Assembly (NCBI GenBank): GCA_031772625.1
Contig: CM062810.1
Coordinates: 458,557,731-458,621,730, forward strand
Reading direction: 5' to 3'
DNA from: Pinus tabuliformis
Lineage: Eukaryota > Streptophyta > Pinopsida > Pinales > Pinaceae
DNA length: 64,000 bases
In this document: positions 1 to 11,541 of the stretch, piece by piece
How the letters are laid out: each line of letters starts with the position of its first letter
How positions within the stretch are numbered: position 1 is the stretch's first letter
Translations under genes and position numbers: made by a program
Notes under the pieces: model-generated
What the model was told of the DNA's origin: nothing
The model's database searches: none
What the model saw: the letters and a program-made list of their open reading frames with translations, nothing else

Positions 1-1455
1 GGAAAGTGCAAGAAGGCATCTGGATCAGCAACTACAATGGGATTTTCTTGCAGGTACTGAGTTGCATGTATGTTTTCCTCACTATTTTTGGCATGCATGG
101 CACATATGTGTGTTTTCTTGGTTATGATCTTTCATTGGCATGGAGGATGGTTGGGATTGATAGTGGATTGCCTATCCTTGCCATTTCTTGGATAGCCATG
201 GTGATTATGGGTTTACTTGCATTGTTTTTTTTTTATTGGTTCTCATGTTCCTTAGCTTGGGTTGAGTTACTAGTCTTGGAGCCTTGATTGGACAAACGCT
301 CTAGTGCCCTGTATCAGCTTGGGTTGAGTTACTAGTCCTAGACCCTTTGTTGGAAAAACGCTCTATAGCCCTTCGTGGGTTTAGTTACTAGTCCTGGAGC
401 CTTGGTTGGACAAATGCTCTAGAGCCCAGTAAAAGTTGTGGGTTGAGTTACTAGTCCTAGAGCCCTGGTTGGACAAACACTCTAGAGCCCTGGAAGACTG
501 GGACAAAGGTATCTTTGATGTTGGTTTCATGACATATGACTGTGAGGTGGAACCATTATTTAATGGGTTGAGGTGGATGGCCTCTGGAATCCCTGGGTGA
601 GTTCTGATTGATGTGTTCTATGAGATCCCACATTCATGCTTGGAATATGGCACAGGGGTGAAGTTATGAAGAGATATTTGGCTCATCCATTCTATGATTG
701 GGTGGAACATGGAAGTCCCATCTCGGGTTTGGATTTTGCATCATTAGTTTAAGGTTATTTATCCTTGTATATCTATGAGTGTTATGATGGATTATATATG
801 TTTTAGATAGCTATGATTTCATTGTATTTATGTACCTATTATGTTGGTTATTTACATGTTTTATGACAATAGCCATGAGTAGCTCTCATCATGTTCTTAC
901 TTGTTATTGAATGATCAATGTATCTATGACCTAGTGGATGAAATGGGAGCTAATGTGATAAGGAATCAATGGTTCATAGGAATTCTCAGATAATTATGAG
1001 ATCCCTACACTTAATTTTGTTGTTTACACCTATAGGTTACATGTTCACGATATGTTTGATGAAATGCTTGTCATGGCTAGTAGGGTTCTGGCAAAGGTCT
1101 TGACCATCTCATTGCTTTTCCATCATTGTTTCCATATATTTTTCATGATTCTAAGCATTCATTCCATTTTGGGCAGTGGCTTGGGCTCTGGGCCTGAAAA
1201 AGTGGCTTAAGTCCCGAGGTCACTGGCATAGAACTAGAAATTTTGGTCCACATTCACTGGTATGCAGGCCTATGAAAGAGACTTTGTGTTTCTAGTCGGT
1301 CCCTTGCACATAGCATGGGAACGACTATGGCCTAAGAGGTCTAAAACAACAGTGGGACCGAGGGACAGGTTGTCTAAGTGGTTGACTTGTCTCCTAAGGG
1401 TTTTGTTGATGATATTGGATGACTATGTGTGATGTTTTGTCGATTCCATTTCTTT
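1..1455 (+). repeat. Partial LTR related to the gypsy-1 LTR
   Basis: This stretch read on the plus strand resembles the reverse complement of the gypsy-1 LTRs at 30855-33032 and 38952-41124. Shared landmarks in the same order are the segment around 60-260 (ttggcatgcatgg, cttgccatttct, gatagccatggtg), the ACTAGTCC-containing repeats, the (C)ATTCCATTTTGGGCAGTGGC stretch near 1160, and the run near 1405-1440 (GATGATATTGGATGA). The match fades near 1455, before the expected LTR end, and the 5' part lies outside the window. No coding sequence is convincing. It is a solo or truncated LTR of a related family, inserted opposite to gypsy-1. Divergence by eye is substantial, so it is a relative rather than a recent copy. 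Confidence 0.7.
285..495 (+). repeat. Four-copy tandem repeat within the partial LTR
   Basis: Four imperfect units of roughly 50-65 bp each contain GAGTTACTAGTCCTGGAGCC followed by TTGGACAAACGCTCTAGAGC or a close variant. They match in position the degenerate repeats built on a CACTAGGCC core inside the gypsy-1 LTRs (31855-32300 and 39950-40390), so this tandem region is a family trait of the LTR. Confidence 0.75.
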
Positions 1456-2535
1456 CATTTCCTTTTCCCTTTCGCACTCTTGTTCTACATGTCTGGTTGG
1501 TATGACTCTACTGCATAAGGCATCATGAAAATTCTAATTTCTATCTGTGTTATGTTTTTGTGTTTGTCTTATTGATTGTGCTTGAGGCTGATGATGGAGA
1601 GGTTAGACAAAGGGAACATCTTTAAGCATGAGGAAAGTCACAAATTTGAATTTTAGCGCCATCTCCATCAACTACCACGATAAGTGATCTATTATCTCAA
1701 CTGCTCATTTAAAAAAGTATACATGCTCTAGCTGGGTAGCCCACTTGGAAATATTTTTAATTACATTGACCTATAGTCAAATCTTATGAGGTTAACCTTT
1801 AGGGTATTTATCTGAACTCATAGTGCGATGATTTAGTCCTAATAAATATTCCTAACTATGATCATGATAAATATTCTTAAATAATTCTGACTCTTTTAAA
1901 TTTAAAGACTCATTGAGTATAAAATATTTATGATCATTAAATTTTTTTGGAAATTAATTTATTATTATATTTAATTGGTTTTAAATATTTTTATTTCATA
2001 TGTTAATTTATTGTTTTAGGTTAAGTTTAAGATATTTATATTATATTTGCAAATATATATAGGACATGTTGAAGATAAGCTCTAGTTTGCCCGAATAGGA
2101 ATGAGATAAAGAAAAATGATAAACCTTAGTCTCAAAATGTTTTAAAATAAGCATATTGAGTTGGTTGAACACTAAGTTCTTAATGACATGAGTTACAAAA
2201 CCTATTACGATAGTTGTAATAACCCTATAAACATGAAAAAAAAACATATCTACTGGGAACCAAGTAAATAAGAAATAACAGGCTTATTGTCATTGACAGT
2301 ATCCCAACCAACAAGCTTATTGTCATTGACACTATCCCAAGAAAAAGTCATGAAACTAAGCAACTAGAACGGGGTGAGCAGGTGGACTAGGAGCTTTGGG
2401 AACTCCGTCTCCTAAGAACAATGGATTCCATTATCTGCATTTTATCATCCATTATGGGATAAAGTAGATAAAGTTCCATGCGAAGGCAAAGGTCAAATTA
2501 TGTATTAATTTGTTGTTATTTTTAATTATTTTTTA
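1456..2535. other. AT-rich spacer, no gene seen
   Basis: No open frame with recognisable protein similarity is seen. The last 600 bases are strongly AT-rich. A short direct repeat (GGCTTATTGTCATTGACAGT and a near copy) lies at about 2281-2340. The stretch is bounded on the right by the LINE target duplication. Confidence 0.6.
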
Positions 2536-2552
2536 AATTATTTTAATTTATT
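2536..2552 (+). repeat. Target-site duplication of the LINE (3' side)
   Basis: The 17-bp word AATTATTTTAATTTATT occurs here and again at 10023-10039, flanking the LINE exactly. The word is AT-rich, which makes chance matches easier, but its position directly beside the oligo-A tail (read on the minus strand) supports a true duplication. Confidence 0.75.
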
Positions 2553-3063
2553 TTTTTTCTAAATTTGTCTACTCCTATATTGATACAAAATAAATTTACA
2601 GAGAGGCCATGGCCTCGAGATGTCTAACCCAAAGATGCAGCATCCTCACATTGCAAAGCCAAACACTATCCAAAAAAATCTTGTTGAAGACCGACCAGAA
2701 GGGCTTCTAGGAACATGACCAAGACTAGTACATAAAAATAGAAAAACACCATTATCACAACTGAAACTGAAGACTAACCCGTGGAAATTTAGCAACCAAA
2801 ACAAGATGACTGGGCTCAGGCAAGAAAAAAGAAAGGCGCTGCCCAAATAAAAAATGAAGTCAGACCTGAAAAACAGTTGTGGCTGAATTCGAGACCAAAA
2901 CATATCGCCCGAACAATGCCGCCCATGTAGGGGAAACTAGCTTTTGGACTTTGGAACCAAGGACTGAACATGAGAACTGTTTATCATATCATGGCGATAA
3001 AACAGGAGGAAATTGAGCACCTTCGAGCCACGGAGAGACAAAAACCATTGAACGCAGACCTGG

Positions 3064-3906
3064 TTAGGCTTCATGAGAGGTGGAGGGATGCTCTTCAATG
3101 ATGCGGCACCCATAATTGTAGAGGTCTTCGTCCTCGGAGGGATGGCCCTCTTTGCTTGAAGAACCACCGCTAGAAGGGACGCTCGAACCAGCCTGATTAT
3201 CCTTGATCTGGGTTGCAATGCATTTACTTGGACCAAGAGCCTTGCTTTGCTTGTTATAAAACTGACTAGTGCCAAGCCTATCTTCTGCTCTCATATCCAG
3301 AGTCACCCCAAAGGTCATAGTATCCTTACTAGAGGTCACCTCACTAAGCTCAATGGTGACTGAGGCTAAAAAGGAGACATTACTGAGAGTATAGGGGAAC
3401 TGAAGATGAGTTGTATTAGGAGGAGAATTGAGAGAGCGCGCTACCAAATTGAACTGCCCACGACCTTGTCCACGACCACTCTTGGTAACAGGATAACGGT
3501 CAGAGCAGAAGTCCGAGGAGAATGACAAGGGTTCCGTCGTGGAGGAGGAGGCTTGGTGGTTAACTTGCCCCTGGGAACTTCCCCTCTTGCAACTCATTCT
3601 CTGGCGCAGTCTGGGCATAGTGGGAAGAGCAGGAGTTTCATAATTGATTGCAATACTGTGGAGGCAGGAGGGTACTAAGAGTAGCTGAGCTTCAGCACCC
3701 AGAAGGGCAGTGGGAGGGACAGAGGATGAGTTGCTATTACAAATGCAGAAATGGCAGTGAGGTACCTGAAGGGCCAGCAATAATTCCACCTAGTGATCCA
3801 AAGCCCCATGATTCCCAAGGTTGGTCCGGGAGCGCAGCTCTGCAACAGTGAAGGAATGACGCAAGCGCAAAGGAGGAGCGCAAATGAAACCAGGAAGGGG
3901 TGACAT
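3064..3906 (-). pseudogene. Third LINE ORF of unknown function, one in-frame stop
   Basis: Reading from an ATG at 3906, the frame runs 281 codons and is broken by one TAG at 3790-3792. It lies downstream of the RNase H ORF in the same LINE and on the same strand. The product begins MSPLPGFICAPP, is rich in Ser, Pro and basic residues, contains a short GRGQGRGQ basic stretch, and ends in an acidic Ser-rich tail (SGGSSSKEG, PSEDEDLY). I recognise no domain. The sequence upstream (3950-4040) contains a CACGTG word and a TTTATA, which could be part of a captured promoter or chance. It may be a captured host fragment, an element accessory ORF or a chance frame; the length argues mildly against chance. 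Confidence 0.45.
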
Positions 3907-4045
3907 GATTGAAGAATGAATAGGTAGATAGGGAGGGACAAGTTGCATTAATGCAACGTTAAAAACTATAAATGCGCGAGGCTAGGTGGCGGTGGTAATG
4001 AGCCACGTGCCAACCCCTATAGTCGCACATGTACCATTCGAGCCA

Positions 4046-4699
4046 TTAAACACCTGGATCCGGGAGCGATAGATCTTGTTGCACCAGGAGAGTGTAGTCT
4101 CGTTGGAGTTGTATATCATTGGAACTGTTCAAGGGGCCAAAGAAGAAAGGGAGTTGTTGATCGGCTCCTTGATTTGCCAGTCTATCTGCTACCTTATTGG
4201 TTGTTCGCCAAATATGCTTGAAGGTGATGCTGCATGGAGCCCTGAACCATTCCTCAATTTGTTCCAGTCTGCTTAGGAGCCACAAGCTCGAAGCGATCTT
4301 TGCTGCTGAAGAGCCTGATTGAATCCGAATGGTAGCCTCTATTAAAACTTGAGAATCCCCTTCCACCTCTAGAGGGAAAAAATTGTTTATTTCTGCTATA
4401 CAAATGCCCTTCCATAAGCCTTCAAGTTCGGCAGCGTTGTTGGTGTCTCTTCCAAGCAAACCATGATATATGTGCAGAACAGAGCCTGCAGCATCTCTGA
4501 AGATACCACCATAACCAGCCAGCCCAGGATTGCCCTTAGCAGCTCCGTCAAAGTTCAGTTTGTAAGGGTGGATGGCAGGAGGAGACCAGAATTGGGGAGA
4601 CTCAGAGCGGATGGAGGAGCTGGGCTTGATATGAGCTAAGAAGGTGAGATCCAGGTTCCAATTGGCCAGAATGAGGCATTCCTGGGGTGAAACTGGCAT
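4046..4699 (-). pseudogene. LINE ORF2 C-terminus: RNase H domain
   Basis: A 217-codon open frame encodes an RNase H of the plant LINE type. The four catalytic positions are visible: Asp in LNFDGAAKGNPG, Glu in NNAAELEGL, Asp in VEGDSQVLIE, and Asp in NKVADRLANQGA. It would degrade the RNA strand of the RNA-DNA hybrid during element copying. The domain looks chemically intact although separated by stops from RT upstream, so it belongs to a dead polyprotein. Confidence 0.92.
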
Positions 4700-4894
4700 A
4701 TCTGAGTCTTGCCAATGTCTTAGAGCTAGAGTTTCTTGAAGGTTTTGCTTGAGAAGTAGCCAAAGAGTGTCTAGGGGCTTACTAAGATTTTTGAAGATTC
4801 TGTTATTTCTTTCCTTCCAGATGATCCAGTAGACAAAGCCCGGTAAGAGGTTCCAGAGGGAATTGAGTAGAGGACTTTGGAAAGGATGCCGGGG

Positions 4895-5257
4895 CTAATT
4901 CCTGATGGTATTTAAAATATCTCCCACACATCTACCCATTCTTCTATTACACTGTGTTGTTCTCCCCCAAAGTTGATCTGCTAATGGGCAGGTGTCCAAG
5001 AGATGCAAGATGGTCTCTATGTGAAGATTGCAGTTGGGACATCTGGAAGGCCCAATGAATCCTCGCTTTTGTAGATTATCCCAAGTGAGGATCCATTTTT
5101 TGCTTAGTAGCCAGAGGAAAGTGGAGACCTTAGGCCAGATACTTGGTTGCCAGACCTGATCCCATAGCTGATCCTTTATGTTCTGCGTGGGTTGATAGAG
5201 AAGATGGTATGCTTCCTTGGTAGTGAACATACCTTTGGGAGTATATCCCCATCGCAC
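4895..5257 (-). pseudogene. LINE ORF2 zf-RVT region
   Basis: The translated segment has the zinc-binding reverse-transcriptase-associated region that follows RT in plant LINEs: WPKVSTFLWLL, then RCPNC, then ETILHLLDTCP. It connects the RT block (5429-6970) with the RNase H block, but frame changes near 5260-5430 and 4700-4895 break it from both. Confidence 0.85.
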
Positions 5258-5428
5258 CTTGTCCTTCTGATCAGAGAGTTTAATTTTCCTGAGATTGAGC
5301 TCTTGATCGATCTCTTCATAAGTTTCCTCCTGCCAGTTAGCTTACCAGGTGTTAGCTGTTCTCCAAAGTTGAAAACCTTGAGGGGATTGTTGCTGCCAAA
5401 ACTGATGGACATGGATTTGATCATTTTG

Positions 5429-7271
5429 CTACATTATTGCTTGCCACTTAGGTTTGTGAAAGAGAGAGGCGAGTTTGGGAAGTTGTTGCCAAGAGTCCTC
5501 CCAGAATCTTGCAGTGGTACCCGAGTGGATTTCCCAGAAGCTGTGCGCTTGAATAAAGGCACTATGTTGCTTGGCCGCGTTCCAAATCAGTGAGCTAGGG
5601 GTGGTCGTGCTGATGCGGATGAGATTCTCCATTGGATTGCTTGGAGCATATTTGACCTGCCAGATACATGCCCAGGGAGTGTGCGGTTTTGAGATCCAAT
5701 TCCACCATATGCGGGCGCCCATGGTGTTGTTGCTGTGGAGGGGATCCCTCAGACCAAGCCCACCAGCTGACTTCGGAAGACAAACCTCCGTCCATTTGAC
5801 CAGAGCCCATTTTCTGTTGTGGCCTGAGGAACCCCAAAGAAAGTTTCTTTGAAGATTGCGGATATTTTTAAGAACCCATTTAGGGGCAGCCAGGATTGAA
5901 AATAAATACAGAGGCATGGCTTGGAGAATGGATTTGATTAGAATAAGCCTGCTTGCAATGTTGAGCGAGCGGTAGGTCCAGGAGGAGAGCCTGGTTTCTA
6001 AATTGTCAAGGAGGGTTCTCCAGGAAGCATGTTTAATGGCTGAATCAAACAGGGGAGCTCCAAGATATTTCGAAGGAAGCATGGCTATCGGAAAGCCCAG
6101 AATCCTGGCTATATTTCTCTGAGTGAGAATGGGAGTATGGAAGAAGAAGAGCTGGGATTTAGAGGCATTGATAGTGGTGCCAGAAGCTTCTGAGAAGAGA
6201 TTGAGCAGGGACTTGAAGGCAGAGGCCTCTTGAACTGACGGATGGCCGAAAAGCATATTATCATCGACAAACTGTTGGTGAGAGATGGGGGGTTGACCAT
6301 GCAGAGAAATGCCCTTTAAAGAGTTTGAATTGATAGCAGATTGAAGAAGGCGACTAAGTCCTTCGGCCATGAGAACAAAAAGGAACGGGGAGAGAGGATC
6401 GCCTTGACAGATACCCCTAGAAGGACAAAAGGGTAGGGAAGGAGAACCATTAAGAAGAATGGAGAAAGAAGGGGAGGAAATGATATTCATAATCCATCGA
6501 GTCTGGGTGGCATTGAAGCCAAAGGAAAGTAATATATGATTGATATAGGTCCAGCTGAGCTTGTCGAAGGCTTTAGAAAGATATAACTTGAGAATCATAC
6601 CTGGATTTTTTAGGATCTTGAGGGAGTGGATCACTTCATGTGAGAGGATGATACCGTCCAGAATCTACCGCCCTTCTACATAGCCTGTCTGCTCTGGCGA
6701 AATGAGGAGAGGGAGGAGAGGTTTGAGCCTGTTCGCCAAGACTTTAGATATGAGTTTGTAAATTACATTGCAGAGTGCAATGGGCCTATATTTGTCAGGT
6801 GTATTGGATTCTTCCACTTTAGGAACGAGTGCTATAAAGGTCGTATTTAGGGAAGGAAGGATCCAATGCATCGATCGTGATTCTTCCACGAGCTCCCAGA
6901 CCTCTGTTTTGATATGCTCCCAGAAGGCATGAAAGAAGTTGGAAGCCATCAGGGCTAGGCGCTTTGCCATCCTTGAGTTGGGCCATTGTGTCCTCCACTT
7001 CCTGCATAGAGATAGGCTGGAGAAGCATAGTGTTGTGGTCTGCGGTGATGATTTTAGGAATGTGCTGCGTAATAGATCGAATAGCTTGGTTTCTGCAGCC
7101 CGGGGGCTCCCGAAGAATGTCCTGAAAGTACTCTATGAATTCCTGTTCCACTTCTTCATGCACCTCCAGACGCTCCCCTTGCTGATTATTAATGAAGGCG
7201 ATGTTATTATGGATTCTCCTTTGAATGGTAGACCTGTGAAAGAATTTCACATTTTTTTCCCCATCCTTTAG
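5429..7271 (-). pseudogene. LINE ORF2 reverse transcriptase (broken)
   Basis: RT blocks are spread over three open segments (7250-6819, 6970-6665, 6634-5429). Recognised motifs are DGKAPSPDGF, FIALVPK, YRPIALCNVIYKLISKVLANRL, CQGDPLSPFLF, FVDDNMLFG and KYLGAPLF. A frameshift near 6970 and a stop near 6664 (after GYVEGR) interrupt it. In the first catalytic block the usual Asp of the KLDLSKAFD-type motif is Tyr (LKLYLSKAFD), which removes a metal-binding residue. The FVDD box keeps both aspartates. Two in-frame TAA codons lie between the endonuclease end at 7356 and 7250. Confidence 0.93.
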
Positions 7272-7355
7272 CCATCTGATCCTGAATTTTTATCGCCACA
7301 GGGTCTCTTCTTGTTGCCTTTGTGCTTCAATCTGGGTTAAGAGTACCTCCTCCTG

Positions 7356-8357
7356 TTACGCATAGACTTCCATTCTTCCCTCAGAGATAATACGTTGTTG
7401 TAGTGTATTCATTTGTTGCTCCAACGCTTTCCGATGATAAAAAATGTTGCCAAACTGAGTGCAGTTCCCTGATTTGAGAACTTGTTTAAGGTATTTTAAC
7501 TTTTGTTGAAACTGGAACATCTTGGCTCCTGCAGGGGGAGTGAAGGATTTCCAGGCTTCGATGACTACTTCTTTGAAGTTAGGATGAGAAAACCAAAAGG
7601 ATTCAAAGCGGAAAGGTCTATTGCACTTAGAGCCTAGACGCGACCACTGTAGCATTATGGGCCAGTGATCAAAGCCCACTTGAGGCATGATGGAAGCATG
7701 AAAGTCCCCACCCAGGTGAATGGCATTATCCGACATAAGGAATCGATCCAGCCTAGAAGCTATATGTTGTGGTCCTCTTCTTTTATTGGTCCATGTATAC
7801 ATACCATTAGAAGTCTGAAGGTCCATTAACTGATTCCTGTGGATGAAGTCTTTGAAGCCAATACTGTCACCTTCCAGCCTCGATCTTCCTCCTAATTTTT
7901 CCTCCAAAGTTGTGATGATGTTGAAGTCACCACCACAAATCCAAAGGGGAAAGCTCCTATTAGAGTTGAGAGCTGTGAGTGTGTCCAGCAGATCCAACTT
8001 TTTTTGTAAATCTTGTGGGAAATACACATTAGAGAGATGACCATGGATATTGGTCCCAATTAGGTGGAAGGTTGTCTGAATAAAGAAGTGTGAGGCATGA
8101 AAATCTTGAAGGGAGAGAACTTGAGGGTTCCACACAATTGCTAACCCTCCTGAAGCTCCTGAAGCATCCACTGAGACTGAGCGGCTTCCTGACCAGGCTT
8201 TATTTAGAATCTTTTCCAGTACAGTGCTATTGCATTTTGTTTCTTGTAGAAAGACTAATGAAGGCTTTTCTTGCTGGATCATATTTTTTAACATTTTGTG
8301 TTTTGCAGGGCTATTAAGCCCTCTCACATTCCATGAGATGTGCTTCATGAGGAACAA
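7356..8357 (-). pseudogene. LINE ORF2 endonuclease (AP-type) domain
   Basis: A 333-residue open frame begins with MKHISWNVRGLN, typical of the exonuclease-endonuclease-phosphatase fold. Further motifs are LVFLQETKC (catalytic Glu), GGDFNII, ASRLDRFL and the C-terminal DHWP box. It would nick target DNA to prime reverse transcription. The domain is open throughout and its key residues are present. The next codon is a stop (TAA, plausibly from CAA), followed in the same frame by more ORF2 sequence and another TAA, so ORF2 is truncated here rather than naturally ending. Confidence 0.93.
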
Positions 8358-8494
8358 TGGGGAAGAGATTTGAAAAACTTGGTCAACTTGGGAAATCTAC
8401 CTGATTCCACCAACATTTCTCTAATAATAATGGTCCACTGCAGATCCGTTTTGCGCCCACGTTTCTTCATGTCTTTCAGTATTTTCTTACCATC

Positions 8495-9896
8495 TCAAGG
8501 ATTGCCTGCCTGAATACTAAGACATTTGTTATGCTGTGCTCTGGCTAAAACTACTTCAAGTCTTTCTATTTCCCGGGGGGGTATAGCACTGAATTCTTTC
8601 TGTCGACACGCTGCTTCCAATCTGAGAATATACAGACCTCCCAAATCTACACTTTCTAGTTCCTCATCCATATGTATCGGTATGTTCTGTTCTTCCTCGT
8701 TTGAATCTTGATGGATTCTGAGAGCTAGAGCTGCATCTACCTCCATGTTGGAAGACTGTAGGGTTGTATCTGGAGCTTTTTTATCAGAGGAGGAAGTGGC
8801 GGGGATGCTGGTGAGATCGGAGGCTAAGAGCGGAGCTAAAGATTTTGGAGGAGGGGGGGTGAAGAAGGAGATGGATCTGAAGTAGGGTTTAAAGGGAGAT
8901 CCTCCATGTAATTTTGAGAAGTTATGATTTCGAAACTATTCCGAGTTTCAGGTATCTTGAGATTATCTAGGGCGACTGGAGATTTCTTGGTGTACTCTCT
9001 TCTACTGGAAACCTTTGTGAATCCCTCAGCATCTTTGCTCATCTCATTGACAGGGACTTTAGACTGAAGATTCATAGGGAAATCCCTGAAAGGATGGCCA
9101 TGTTCGTGGCATTTCCTGCAATGAAAAGGAACATGCTCGTAGTCTATTGTTTGGACCCATTCAAAATTGTCATGAAATAGACTTACCGAGTCCGCGAATG
9201 CTTTGGCCAGATGCATGTGTACACAGATCCTGGCATATGAGGTGTAACTTCGGAGTTTGGTTTCCTCAGCAACTTTGATGAAAACCCCGAGGCTATTGCC
9301 TATGTCCTTTAAGGTCTCTTCGTTCCAGTATTCCAGGGAAGTGAGTACAAATGGATCCATATTGGAGTCACGAAGGTACAAGCCTGCAGAGTTGAAGAAG
9401 TACGAGCCTCCCTCAAAGATACAAGTTTTGTCCTCCAGACAATTGAAAGTAGTAGTGAAGAAGCCCTTGGGACCGAGCTGCAGGGTTACTTGTCCTTTAG
9501 GCTTCCATTTGGAGGCGATCCATCCTTGCAGGGCCTTTTCAGTTGGCCAGAATCCGAGGAACTTTCCTATGAGTGCATGATCCCTCATGTATTGGATTTG
9601 GCTATTGATTCGATGACTAGGGAGATCTATTTTGATTCTTTCTACAGACTTGGGATGCATGTAGCAGAGGACACCTTTGGCTGTGACAGCGAGGCATTCT
9701 GGTCAATGCCTTTGTCCTTGGCGGCCGCAGAATCTGCAGCAGAGGCACCAGCGTTGTCGATAGCAGGATCTATGTCATGTGCAACCACTAGGGTGGGGCA
9801 AGGACTCGCCTGAGTGTATGCCCTTGCAGAAATGTGAGAAGAGGGACCGATGGGTGGAGGGGGGACCGCGCCCACCCCTTCGGAGGGCAGATTCAT
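8495..9896 (-). pseudogene. LINE ORF1 (DUF4283-like, zinc knuckle), frameshifted
   Basis: ORF1 starts at the ATG at 9896 (MNLPSEGVGAVPPPP), shifts frame around 9642-9660, and continues to 8836; a further open segment (8746-8495) is probably its displaced tail. The middle has the DUF4283-like pattern of plant LINE ORF1 (LIGKFLGFWP, LQGWIASKWKP, FEGGSYFF). A knuckle (CRKCHEHGHPFRDFP) lacks the last Cys, which is Phe. The product would package element RNA. The frameshift and the lost zinc ligand indicate decay. Confidence 0.85.
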
Positions 9897-10022
9897 GGAG
9901 AAGCGTCAACGAAGATTAGAATCAAGTGAGGAGTGAGCGTAATGGTGTAGAGCGGCACGGTATACGTAGGAACCCTAACAGGAACAGCATCCGATCGTTC
10001 TCCCTCAAAATAAGATAGATAC

Positions 10023-10039
10023 AATTATTTTAATTTATT
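10023..10039 (+). repeat. Target-site duplication of the LINE (5' side)
   Basis: Exact second copy of AATTATTTTAATTTATT, directly before the 5' leader of the minus-strand LINE. With the copy at 2536-2552 it fixes both ends of the insertion. Confidence 0.75.
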
Positions 10040-10969
10040 AATTTATATTATGTTTTTTAATTATTTTAATGAATAACTTGTTTTTTAATTTTCTTTGGTT
10101 AATGTAAACTTATCTCATTCGTATACACTAACCGTTAGACATGGGCAATTTAGGTGACGTAAATTCCAATACCATGCGTCTTATTTTAATAAAGTATGTA
10201 TTATTAGTTCGTGCCAAGGTGGAATTTTATTTATCATTATTAGTTTAGAATATATATTTTTCAATATTACTAGAAAAGTTAGCTTTTAAATATTTGATTG
10301 GAAAATAATTTGAACGTTTTAGAAAAGCTTTTATACCATACAATGTCATGTGGATAATTGACTCAAATTTTTCTATTATACTGTTTGGATAAGGTCGCAA
10401 TATTTATGCTATGATTTTTAGATATTTATGCGCATACGTTTTATTGTTAAGCTTTATAGGAAAACCACCCAAAATTAAAACTCATACTCACATAAATAAC
10501 ATATTTATTATGTTCACCATAATTTAAGCAAGTATTGCATAAAAATGTTGTTAAGTTTCATAGGAAAACCACCCAAAATTAAACTCATACTCACATAAAT
10601 AAAGAGTATTGCATAAAATCATTGTTAAGCTTCATAGGAAAACTACTCAAAATAAGAACAAAATGTAAATAAGTATACTTACTAAGAGCTACTGCCACCA
10701 TTATTTATTTGTTGTTTAGTAATTTAATAAGTAAAAGTAAAAAATGTAAATCTGCAAATTTATTAGTGATTACTACCCACTAAAAATTATGTAAGTCTTT
10801 GCCTCTTAGTAAAAAATAAGTTTTTCCACTTCATATATCAATTTGCAATTTTCCTAAAACATAATTTTCACTTGACAATAACTAAATTATAATCCCATAC
10901 TTATTTAATTAAAATTTCATTCCTATTACTGTGTATATAATATACTCTATATATATTGTATATGTATAT
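10040..10969. other. AT-rich spacer with a three-copy short repeat
   Basis: No gene is recognised. A motif GTTAAGCTTYATAGGAAAAC plus CACCCAAAATTAAA and TCATACTCACATAAATAA recurs at about 10446, 10551 and 10623, the third copy truncated. The spacer lies downstream of the 3' end of the acyl reductase gene. Confidence 0.6.
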
Positions 10970-11527
10970 ACACAATATATTGTAGGATAATATTATAAAA
11001 TATATAATTTACCATTAAAATATTTATTTATAAAATGTATGAGAATGGATAAACGTATCGTTATTTTCCAATCAACCTCAATACGTTTAAAATGAAAACA
11101 TGAAAGGATGACGGTCGTTTATAGCAACACGACTGACATACTTTAATATACGTGTTTTGCTGTCAATGAGATGAATAAAAATAAAAAACGTAGAGCTTTC
11201 GAAATTTGTCACCTGCCATTAAGGCTTAAATGAGTTGTTGCAGAACCAACACAATATATTGTGGGATAATATTATAAAATATATAATTTACCATTAAAAT
11301 ATTTATTTATAAAATGTATGAGAATGGATAAACTTATCGTTATTTTCCAATCAACCTCAATACGTTTAAAATGAAAACATGAAAGGATGACGGTCGTTTA
11401 TAGCAACACGACTGACATACTTTAATATACGTGTTTTGCTGTCCATGAGATGAATAAAAATAAAAAACGTAGAGCTTTCGAAATTTGTCACCTGCCATTA
11501 AGGCTTAAATGAGTTGTTGCAGAACCA
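10970..11527 (+). repeat. 279-bp tandem duplication at the 3' end of the reductase gene
   Basis: Two head-to-tail copies (10970-11248 and 11249-11527) match at all but about three of 279 positions (gtaggata/gtgggata, cgtatcg/cttatcg, gtcaatg/gtccatg). The second copy ends 14 bases before the stop codon of the minus-strand reductase, so the duplication covers its probable 3' UTR and polyadenylation region. The near identity implies a recent event. Confidence 0.95.
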
Positions 11528-11541
11528 TGAGAGTGAGGAAG

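Larger units (their letters stand above)
2553..10022 (-). mobile_element. L1-type LINE retrotransposon, near full length, decayed
   Basis: A 7.5-kb non-LTR retrotransposon is read on the minus strand. In order it has a 5' leader (9897-10022), ORF1 with a DUF4283-like region and CCHC-like knuckle, then ORF2 with AP-type endonuclease, reverse transcriptase, zf-RVT and an RNase H of the plant L1 type. A third long ORF (3064-3906) and a 3' region ending in a short oligo-A (2553-2559) follow. A 17-bp duplication flanks it, as expected for target-primed reverse transcription. It is inactive: frameshifts in ORF1, in-frame stops after the endonuclease and inside RT, and a substituted catalytic Asp in RT. 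Confidence 0.93.

Noticed and set aside
6-287. Plus-strand open frame of 93 residues with hydrophobic stretches
   Set aside because: It lies in an LTR-like repeat that has diverged copies at 32250-32510 and 40430-40620; the hydrophobic look comes from T-rich sequence.
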